From the NCBI GenBank assembly GCA_937913075.1, contig CALEPU010000267.1, positions 1 through 10,244 of the forward strand: a DNA stretch of 10,244 bases. Direction: 5' to 3'. Source of the DNA: an uncultured Clostridia bacterium. GTDB taxonomy: Bacteria > Bacillota > Clostridia > Christensenellales > CAG-138. The notes under the pieces are model-generated. The model had not been told where the DNA came from, did no database searches, and saw nothing but the letters and a program-made list of their open reading frames with translations. Shown here in pieces: positions 1 to 5,947 of the stretch. Both the position numbers and the translations under genes were made by a program. How positions within the stretch are numbered: position 1 is the first letter of the stretch; each line of letters opens with the position of its first letter.

Positions 1-795
1 AACGTCGCGTCCGTGCTCCAATGCAAACTCCGCAGTGATGCTCGTGCCGCTGTGCTCTCCCGCCTCGACGACGAGAACGCCGCGCGCCATGCCGCTTATT
101 ATGCGGTTGCGCTGAGGAAAGCTCAGCTTGCTCGGCGGCTGGTTTGGCAAAAGCTCCGAGATGACGGCGCCTCTTTCGGCTATCTCGCAATACAGCCGTC
201 TGTTCTTCTGCGGGTAGACTACGTTGACTCCGCTGCCGAGCACCGCTATCGTGGGATAAGCGCTGTCTGCGACGGAAAGCGCACCGCTTGCCGCCGCCGA
301 GTCACAGCCTACGGCAAGCCCCGATATGACGCAGCCTTCGCGCTTTGCGAGCTCCGCGCCGAAAAACTCCGCCATGCGTATGCCGTAATCGGAGCTCTTG
401 CGTGAGCCTATCACGGCAATGGGAAGCTTTAAATCGCTTTGCAGCCTGCCGATAACGTAGAGCACGGTCGGCGGGTCGTAGATCTCGCCGAGCAGCTTAG
501 GATAATCGGAGCTCTCCCTTGTAACGGCATAGACGCCTCTGCCGCAGAGCCAATCGACGTATCTGTCTATGGAAGCGTCGTCCGCGCTCGCTTTGAGCAA
601 AGCGCGTTTTTCTTCCTTAACGACGGGGCTTGTTGGCAGGGATGCTCCGCAAAGCACATCGCGGCGAAGCTCGGCGGGCGATGCACCCTTGGGGAGCAGG
701 GCGTCTACCGCCCTTACGTTTGCACCGAACACGCGGCTGAGCCACAGCCACGCACGCTCGTTTTCATTGTAATCGCGCTTGATCACCGTCGTCAA
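1..795 (-). CDS. dprA: DNA-processing protein DprA (Smf), C-terminus cut by window edge
   Basis: DprA binds incoming single-stranded DNA in the cytoplasm and loads RecA during natural transformation. The 265 codons visible read without a stop to base 1. Seen motifs: DPPTVLYVIG (107-116), the Rossmann-like GSRKSSDYG (130-138), SGLAVGCD (158-165), AVLGSGVNVVYP (184-195), FPQRNRIISG (226-235) and VVEAGEHSGTSITAEFAL (242-259). These are the family landmarks in order. The first 85 or so residues are a weakly conserved N-terminal region. The start is uncertain: a TTG at 795 overlaps the comM stop and a GTG lies at 786 behind a GAGG; no ATG is available nearby. The overlap implies translational coupling to comM. 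The usual GIDxxAH segment reads GCDSAAA, so the common His is Ala. The missing C-terminus would hold the rest of the Rossmann fold and any winged-helix domain. Family assignment is secure. Confidence 0.93.
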   Translation of the reverse strand, partial: MTTVIKRDYNENERAWLWLSRVFGANVRAVDALLPKGASPAELRRDVLCGASLPTSPVVKEEKRALLKASADDASIDRYVDWLCGRGVYAVTRESSDYPKLLGEIYDPPTVLYVIGRLQSDLKLPIAVIGSRKSSDYGIRMAEFFGAELAKREGCVISGLAVGCDSAAASGALSVADSAYPTIAVLGSGVNVVYPQKNRRLYCEIAERGAVISELLPNQPPSKLSFPQRNRIISGMARGVLVVEAGEHSGTSITAEFALEHGRDV

Positions 796-2330
796 TACCT
801 CGATGAGCCCCAATACTTTTCGTCGAGCCCGCGATACTGCACTGCCTCTAAAACGTGCGGCTTCTCGATGGTTGGGCTGCCGCCTATATCGGCTATCGTC
901 CTTGCGACCTTTATCACCCTCGTGTACGCCCTCGCGGACAGACGCAGCTTATCGTAAGCCAAATGCAGTATCTGCTCCGCCTCGGCGCTCATACGGCAGT
1001 ATTTTCGCATGAGCGGAGTATTGAGCTGGGAGTTGAAAAGTATTCCGTCCGCCTCGTATCTTTGCCTTTGCAGCTCACGCGCGCGGCTGACCCTTGCGCG
1101 CACAGTCGCCGAAGACTCGCCCGAGGCAGCGGCGGTAAGCTCGGTATAATCGACCTCCGTCATCTCGATATGGATATCGAGCCTGTCAAGTATGGGCGAG
1201 CTGATACGGTTGCGGTATCTTTCGATCTGAGCGGGAGTACAGCGGCACTCCTTCGTTTTGGAGCCGAAATTGCCGCATGGGCAGGGATTCATAGCGGCGA
1301 CGAGCATGAAATCCGCCGGGTACGTCGCCTTTGCGGAAGCCCTTGTGATGGTGACTGCGCCGTCCTCCAAGGGCTGGCGCAGCGCCTCGAGAACCATTGG
1401 CGGGAACTCCGGAAACTCATCCATAAAGAGCACGCCGTAATGTGCAAGGCTGATCTCCCCCGGGAGCGCCTTCGTTCCGCCGCCGACGATTGCCGGTATC
1501 GAAGCCGAGTGATGCGGAGCGCGGAAGGGCCTTTCACGCACTATGCCAAGACCGCCTTTAAGCTCGCCCGCAACGGAATGTATCCTTGTAATTTCAAGCG
1601 CCTCGGCAATGGTAAGCTCGGGCAGTATCGTAGGCAGGCTGCGGGCAAGCATGGTCTTTCCGGAGCCGGGGCTGCCCACCATGAGAAGGTTATGATTGCC
1701 CGCGACGGCTATCTCGGCGGCTCGCTTTGCCGCCTGCTGCCCCTTGATCTCGCTGAAATCACAGCCGGGCTTCACCGTGCTGCCCTCCCAAACGTACTCG
1801 GGCATGGGCTCAATTCGGCAGAAGCCCTTGAAATGGGCAACCGCCTCGGCGAGTTGACCCACAGGATATACCTCGAGCCCCGCAACGCAGGACGCCTCCT
1901 TTGCGTTATCAGCCGGGACCATCACCTTACGGTAGCCGCGCTCGTAAGCGTCGATCATCATGGGCAGTACGCCGTTCACTCCGCGGACGGTACCGTCGAG
2001 CGCGAGCTCGCCGATTATAACGTAACCGTCGGCGGCATTGAGCCCGAAGCTGCCTCGCGCAGCCAATATGCCAAGCGCGATGGGCAGATCGTAAACCGTA
2101 CCCTCCTTGCGGATATCAGCCGGAGCGAGGTTGACGAGCAGCCTTGTATCGGGGTAGGAATAGCCGCAGTTGCATATCGCGGAGCGTACCCTCTCCTTCG
2201 ACTCCTTAACGGCGTTGTCGGGCAGACCGACTGTGTCGACGCGCTGTGAACCGTAGGAGATATCCACCTCGACGTCGATGGGACATCCCTGTATGCCTAT
2301 AAGGCCGTAGCTTGTAAGCTTTGCGAGCAA
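792..2330 (-). CDS. comM: YifB/ComM family AAA+ ATPase (Mg-chelatase-like)
   Basis: 512 residues, the normal length for the family. ComM is a hexameric branch-migration helicase that extends RecA-formed joints during transformation in Gram-negatives; the role in Firmicutes is less studied. Residues 1-170 form the Lon-S16-like N-terminal domain (PADIRKEGTVYDLPIALG, 70-87). The AAA+ core has Walker A GSPGSGKT (219-226), FRAPHHSAS (269-277), Walker B VLFMDEFPEF (300-309), and a four-cysteine zinc-type motif with C350, C352, C362 and C364. The C-terminal lid has SARAYTRVIKVARTIADI (465-482). The start is a TTG at 2330, one base after the gtrA stop, with GGAGG nine bases upstream; MLAK at the N-terminus matches the family, which supports TTG as the true start. 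It overlaps dprA at its 3' end. Both the spacing and the lack of a terminator place it in one transcript with gtrA and dprA. Confidence 0.96.
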   Translation of the reverse strand: MLAKLTSYGLIGIQGCPIDVEVDISYGSQRVDTVGLPDNAVKESKERVRSAICNCGYSYPDTRLLVNLAPADIRKEGTVYDLPIALGILAARGSFGLNAADGYVIIGELALDGTVRGVNGVLPMMIDAYERGYRKVMVPADNAKEASCVAGLEVYPVGQLAEAVAHFKGFCRIEPMPEYVWEGSTVKPGCDFSEIKGQQAAKRAAEIAVAGNHNLLMVGSPGSGKTMLARSLPTILPELTIAEALEITRIHSVAGELKGGLGIVRERPFRAPHHSASIPAIVGGGTKALPGEISLAHYGVLFMDEFPEFPPMVLEALRQPLEDGAVTITRASAKATYPADFMLVAAMNPCPCGNFGSKTKECRCTPAQIERYRNRISSPILDRLDIHIEMTEVDYTELTAAASGESSATVRARVSRARELQRQRYEADGILFNSQLNTPLMRKYCRMSAEAEQILHLAYDKLRLSARAYTRVIKVARTIADIGGSPTIEKPHVLEAVQYRGLDEKYWGSSRY

Positions 2331-2331
2331 A

Positions 2332-2871
2332 TTATGCTTCCTCCGCTTTCTTTCCGCCCTTGAAGACGAAGAGCTTGTTCAAAACAAAGTTGACCGGAAT
2401 GCAGATGCAGGTTGAGACGAGCGAGCAGAACAGATCGCCGGCGACTATCCTTTTGAGCCATTCCGGCAGGGCGAGTCCCTCCCACCAATCGTTCAGGTGC
2501 AGAAGATTTTTAAATACGTATATCAGCACGAAGGATATGAGCAGCACCGCTATGTTGACCGCGACGAAGCTCATTTTCTCCCTCCTGTCCCGACGGTGTT
2601 CCTCACGGAAGGTCCATCTGCTGTTTAGAAAGTAGCTGTTAAGTATGCCGCAGCAGTAGCCGACTGCCTTGGAAAAGTAAACTATCCAACCGCCGCCCGT
2701 CACAAGGTTGAGCAGGAAAGTGAGCACCGTATTGACTATCATATCGACAAGGGTATTGCTCGCGCCTACTATCGCAAACTTTATGAGCTGCAAAAGGCTC
2801 TTGCCCTTTTGAGGCTTTTGTTGTATGACTTCTGTCTGCTCCGCAGAGGCGGAGATGTTTTTGTTTTCCAT
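2332..2871 (-). CDS. GtrA-family integral membrane protein
   Basis: 179 residues with four hydrophobic segments (about 28-55, 62-82, 101-121, 145-167), matching the GtrA/DPMS3 family (PF04138). Family signatures are visible: KFAIVGASNTLVD (31-43), GILNSYFLNSRWTF (75-88) and NFVLNKLFVF (161-170). Characterised members help move polyprenyl-phosphate-linked sugars across the membrane or anchor a polyprenol-sugar synthase. The first 24 residues are a polar cytoplasmic tail not typical of the core domain. The ATG at 2871 is chosen because AAAGGGGG lies six bases upstream; an in-frame ATG at 2949 would run back into the preceding gene and has no comparable site. It starts 25 bases after the PMT gene and is inferred to serve that enzyme and possibly its neighbour. 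No polyprenol-sugar synthase is next to it, so the sugar carried is unknown. Confidence 0.9.
   Translation of the reverse strand: MENKNISASAEQTEVIQQKPQKGKSLLQLIKFAIVGASNTLVDMIVNTVLTFLLNLVTGGGWIVYFSKAVGYCCGILNSYFLNSRWTFREEHRRDRREKMSFVAVNIAVLLISFVLIYVFKNLLHLNDWWEGLALPEWLKRIVAGDLFCSLVSTCICIPVNFVLNKLFVFKGGKKAEEA
2340..2344 (-). promoter_or_regulatory. Ribosome binding site of comM (supports TTG start)
   Basis: GGAGG on the minus strand, nine bases before the TTG at 2330. It lies inside the last codons of gtrA, so comM translation is probably coupled to gtrA. It decides the unusual start codon, since no ATG in frame gives the family N-terminus. Confidence 0.7.
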
Positions 2872-2896
2872 CGTTAACCCCCTTTGATAAAGCCCG

Positions 2897-5752
2897 TCAA
2901 TCGCCGTAGCCGAGGAATGTCCAGCCCATTCTGAGGGTGCGCTTGACACTGCCGTCGTCGTTCAATATCTCAAACTTGCGGTAGGGTACCCATTGGAGCA
3001 TCGTTATATACTCGGTGGGGACTTCAAGGCCGGATATCACGGGATAGAACAGCGCGAACAGCACTACGGCAAGCACCATCCAGATGTATTTGAGCTTGGG
3101 AATGAGCCTGCGGATAAGGGTTGCGGGCAGACCCTCCTCGTTGAGGCGGTAATCGTTCATATCCTCGATATGCTTCAAAAGATACACCGAGGCGAGGATA
3201 ATGTACGGCACGGTCGAGAAGTAGTGGTAGGCGTAAGTGCTCCTTGTGACGAACACCCAAGGCAGCAGGGACGAAGCCATGCAGACGAAAACGAAGTATG
3301 CCTCTCCGGTGAACCGATGCTTTTTGAGCAGTATGAGCACTATTAGCGCAAAGGTCCCCAGAGCGCAGATATTCCAAACCGCGGGATTGCCGAAGGTGCT
3401 TATCGTGCCTATGTTGCCGTTAGGCAGCTTTTCGCTTACGTAGAACCATGTGGGACGCAGATTGAATATCCACATCCACCACGGGGACGAGGCCTTATGC
3501 TCGGAATTGAGCTTGCTGTGGTAGTTGTACATATCGTTCTGGACTTTAATTACGCCCTTGACGTAAGCGTCTGCGGCCTCGCTCACGGTAAGCTCCACTT
3601 CGGAAACGACTGCTCCGCGTGAGGGATCGGCCATGAGCGCCTTGGCCTGCGCCGCGGGCTTCCACTGCGCGGTATAATAGCGGAAGTAGGATGCGCCGTA
3701 AATAAGCACGGGCAAGACTATGAAGAATATCACGCACCATAGGCAGAGCTCGAAGGCGCGCTTGCGCATGCGGCGCTTGATATAGGCAAGCTCTCCGTTG
3801 GAGGCGGCAAGCCTTGCGCTCTTTACGAGCAGCGAAACGAGCTTTGTAAAGAAGAGCAGCGCAAGCGCGGCGCCGGTATAGATGCAGGTCCACTTGCTGG
3901 CGCAGCCGAGCCCGAAGAAAAGGCCGGAGAGCGCAAGGGGCTTGAGCATTTTACCCGCGCTGTCGCCTATATCGGTGCAAATGAACTGATACATATAGTA
4001 AGTCATCAGCAGTGTAAAGAACAGCGCGTATACGTCTATCGTGGCGATCCTCGTCTGCGCAAAGTGCATGAAGTCAAAAGCGAAGAGCGTTGTGGCAAGC
4101 AGGCAGAGCTGCGGACGCTTCAAAAGGCGCTTTGCAAGGCAATAGAACAGCGGCACCATTACAATGCCGATGAAGGTGCCGACAATGCGCCAGCCAAAGG
4201 GATTCATGCCGAAAATCAGTATGCCGAGGGCAATGAGCAGCTTGCCGAGAGGCGGATGGGTCCACTCGTAAACGGAAAGGTTATTGATGTTCTCATAAGC
4301 GGTTCGCCCGTGATAGAGCTCATCAAAGTACATCCCCGTGAAGAAGCCGGGATGATCGGGCACGGTGGTCTGCTCGTCAAAGAGAGCCTCTGCTCCGTTA
4401 GCGGTACATTGTATGACCTCGCCCTTATCGTTGAAGAATACAAGCTCGTTGAGCATGAGATCCGGCTCATTTGCGCGGCTCGTATCGCCGCCGTTTACCG
4501 TAAGCGTAACGCCCGTCGTGGCGGTGGACTGTGCCGTGCCGCCAAGCCTCTTCCAGCGGAATATCTGCCAATAGGTAGCGGAATCCTTTTCGGAAAGGGC
4601 GATCGTCTGCCCGTCGTCCGTGGTAAGCGAATATTTGCAGTAGCTCAGCCCCACGTTCTGCCAAACGTCCGAAATGACGCTCGGCTCCGCAAATTCTATC
4701 CTGATGCTATCGCCCGTGTTTGCCGACCATGAGCTCTCGGGAAAATTCGTAGTGCCGAGGCGGAAGAGCGCGACCGCGCCGTAAACGACCGTGAGCACGG
4801 TAACGAATATCCAGTCGAGCTTTGAAAACCTGAGCTTGTTGTCTGTCGGCTGCGGAAGCTCCGTGCAGTCAAGATCGAATATGGACTTGCCCTTGATTTT
4901 ATCGAGTATCGAGCTGCGGCGCGTGCGCTCTGCCTCTGCATCGCCGCATTTTTTGCCGCCGCGGGCCGAGCTTTCGGGAGCGGCAGGCTTATTGCCCTTC
5001 CTGCCGAGAAATACCGTGAGCGCGACGAGTGCGAAAACTATCGCAGCGAAGACGAGGGCTATGACCACGTATTTGGCTGTCGAGCCCGTTTCGGAGCCGC
5101 TGTTATCCTGAGAGTCCGTGTCTGCGGCATAGAAGCTTACGGTCTCGCCGGTGTAACCGGTGAGCTTTTCGACCTTGAAGCCGTCAAACCAAGCCTCGCC
5201 GGAGGCAACGGCGCTGTAACCGCCTAATCGGCATGAGACGGTGAGCTGCTGCTGAATTGCCGAGGTCACGCCGACAAGCTCGACGTACTGCCAATCACTG
5301 TCGCCGAAAACGCCGGAGGATCTTGCGATGATCTCCCTCAGGGCAATGTTTGCGCCCGCCTCTCCGCCGCTAACTCCGGAGGTTTTGATATAGCAGGAGA
5401 GCCTGTAAACGGTATTGGGCTCTACCGCGATCGTACGATAGACCGCCGCGTCGTCATCGACTGAGGCGGTGATGCAGAGCACGTTGCCCCTTATTTCGGA
5501 GGAGAACGAGCCATCGGGCAAGCCTGCCTCCGCAACGGGAACTATGCGTGCATATGATGCGCCGGGGTTGGCGCAATACTCCTCCTGATAGGAGTGGAAG
5601 CTCCACCCTGCGGGCAGCGCGGAGCCTGCCGCGGCGGTGTCAAACTGCTCGGTAAGCACCTGTTCATTACCCGAAGCAATAGCGGTAATGCAGGTAAAAG
5701 CAAGCGTCAGAACGAGCAAAAGTGACAGTGCGGATTTAATAAAGCCTTTCAC
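2897..5752 (-). CDS. PMT-family (GT39-type) glycosyltransferase with two extra extracytoplasmic domains
   Basis: 951 residues. Order: signal peptide (1-27, AxA-type end), carbohydrate-binding-like beta-sandwich module (about 32-196), Ser/Gly/Asp-rich spacer, membrane helix (226-249), basic cytoplasmic linker (250-310), then the catalytic GT-C part starting with a helix at 312-332. The outer loop carries the PMT signature FDELYHG (D477, E478), followed by EWTHPPLGK (496-504), SKWT (619-622), YNYHS (742-746), LRPTWFY (765-771) and STYAYHYFS (838-846). This family transfers a sugar from a polyprenyl-phosphate carrier to protein Ser/Thr or to surface glycans, outside the membrane. About 145 residues are inserted between the first helix and the DE motif; this insert looks like a discoidin/galactose-binding fold (inference). 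The GTG at 5752 is preceded by GGGAGG at five bases; the in-frame ATG at 5809 lies upstream of the predicted transcription start. Substrate and acceptor cannot be told from sequence. Confidence 0.92.
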   Translation of the reverse strand: MKGFIKSALSLLLVLTLAFTCITAIASGNEQVLTEQFDTAAAGSALPAGWSFHSYQEEYCANPGASYARIVPVAEAGLPDGSFSSEIRGNVLCITASVDDDAAVYRTIAVEPNTVYRLSCYIKTSGVSGGEAGANIALREIIARSSGVFGDSDWQYVELVGVTSAIQQQLTVSCRLGGYSAVASGEAWFDGFKVEKLTGYTGETVSFYAADTDSQDNSGSETGSTAKYVVIALVFAAIVFALVALTVFLGRKGNKPAAPESSARGGKKCGDAEAERTRRSSILDKIKGKSIFDLDCTELPQPTDNKLRFSKLDWIFVTVLTVVYGAVALFRLGTTNFPESSWSANTGDSIRIEFAEPSVISDVWQNVGLSYCKYSLTTDDGQTIALSEKDSATYWQIFRWKRLGGTAQSTATTGVTLTVNGGDTSRANEPDLMLNELVFFNDKGEVIQCTANGAEALFDEQTTVPDHPGFFTGMYFDELYHGRTAYENINNLSVYEWTHPPLGKLLIALGILIFGMNPFGWRIVGTFIGIVMVPLFYCLAKRLLKRPQLCLLATTLFAFDFMHFAQTRIATIDVYALFFTLLMTYYMYQFICTDIGDSAGKMLKPLALSGLFFGLGCASKWTCIYTGAALALLFFTKLVSLLVKSARLAASNGELAYIKRRMRKRAFELCLWCVIFFIVLPVLIYGASYFRYYTAQWKPAAQAKALMADPSRGAVVSEVELTVSEAADAYVKGVIKVQNDMYNYHSKLNSEHKASSPWWMWIFNLRPTWFYVSEKLPNGNIGTISTFGNPAVWNICALGTFALIVLILLKKHRFTGEAYFVFVCMASSLLPWVFVTRSTYAYHYFSTVPYIILASVYLLKHIEDMNDYRLNEEGLPATLIRRLIPKLKYIWMVLAVVLFALFYPVISGLEVPTEYITMLQWVPYRKFEILNDDGSVKRTLRMGWTFLGYGD

Positions 5753-5757
5753 ATTGA

Positions 5758-5763
5758 CCTCCC
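5758..5763 (-). promoter_or_regulatory. Ribosome binding site of the PMT gene (supports GTG start)
   Basis: GGGAGG on the minus strand, five bases before the GTG at 5752. It fixes the start of the PMT protein at MKGFIKS, immediately before a good signal peptide. Confidence 0.75.
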
Positions 5764-5784
5764 TCCGCCCGCAAAAGGGCAGAG
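5763..5784 (-). other. Leader hairpin abutting the PMT ribosome binding site
   Basis: In the mRNA, CTCTGCCC (5784-5777) can pair with GGGCGGAG (5770-5763) across a six-base loop: eight pairs, one of them G-U. The 3' arm touches the Shine-Dalgarno sequence. It may modulate ribosome access, but this is only a structural possibility. Confidence 0.35.
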
Positions 5785-5797
5785 TTCTTACTTTAAT

Positions 5798-5825
5798 ATA
5801 ATACCACATATATTTAAAATGGCAA
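5798..5825 (-). promoter_or_regulatory. Probable sigma-A promoter of the PMT-gtrA-comM-dprA unit
   Basis: -35 TTGCCA (5825-5820), 16-base spacer, -10 TATTAT (5803-5798) preceded by TG one base upstream (extended -10, TGTGGTATTAT). Transcription would begin near 5790, giving a leader of about 38 bases. It lies directly after a strong terminator in an AT-rich gap, the expected location. The same TGTGGTANNAT pattern occurs before the neighbouring glycosyltransferase gene. Confidence 0.6.
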
Positions 5826-5836
5826 GTCCATTGCCA
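5820..5836. promoter_or_regulatory. Inverted repeat overlapping the PMT -35 box (possible operator)
   Basis: TGGCAA, five-base spacer, TTGCCA: perfect six-base arms. One arm coincides with the -35 hexamer, the position expected for a repressor site. No regulator gene is in the window, so the role is inferred from position only. Confidence 0.4.
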
Positions 5837-5842
5837 AATTTG

Positions 5843-5855
5843 TAAGAATTTCTTA
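5843..5855. promoter_or_regulatory. Second palindrome upstream of the PMT promoter
   Basis: TAAGAA, one central base, TTCTTA: a perfect 13-base palindrome about 18 bases upstream of the -35 box. It could be a protein-binding site, though AT-rich palindromes of this length also arise by chance in such gaps. Confidence 0.3.
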
Positions 5856-5876
5856 ATAATTTTTGCCGTATCGGAG

Positions 5877-5911
5877 AAAAAAACGCGGTGCGGAGGGCTT
5901 CCTCCGCACCG
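5877..5911 (-). terminator. Intrinsic terminator after the Gpi18-like glycosyltransferase gene
   Basis: Perfect 11-base-pair stem, CGGTGCGGAGG with CCTCCGCACCG, four-base loop AAGC, then CG and seven Ts. It lies 36 bases after the stop codon at 5948, and separates the two glycosyltransferase genes into distinct transcripts. It is the strongest terminator in the window. Confidence 0.93.
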
Positions 5912-5947
5912 ATCAAGGCGTTTAATTTTACGCGGTCACGCTCCCGC

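Noticed and set aside
855..2249. 464-codon open frame on the plus strand, antisense to comM
   Set aside because: It mirrors the comM codons, has no recognisable motif or ribosome binding site, and comM on the other strand is full length with all AAA+ motifs. Long antisense frames are common in GC-rich coding DNA.
2872..2949. Upstream extension of the GtrA protein by 26 residues
   Set aside because: It would overlap the end of the PMT gene; the ATG at 2871 has a strong ribosome binding site and gives the normal family length.
4064..4732. 222-codon plus-strand open frame within the PMT gene
   Set aside because: It is antisense to a conserved membrane-protein region, with no family motif; the minus-strand reading explains the sequence.
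5753..5809. Upstream extension of the PMT protein to an ATG at 5809
   Set aside because: That ATG lies upstream of the predicted transcription start, and the extension would place 19 residues before a good signal peptide. The GTG at 5752 has an ideal ribosome binding site.
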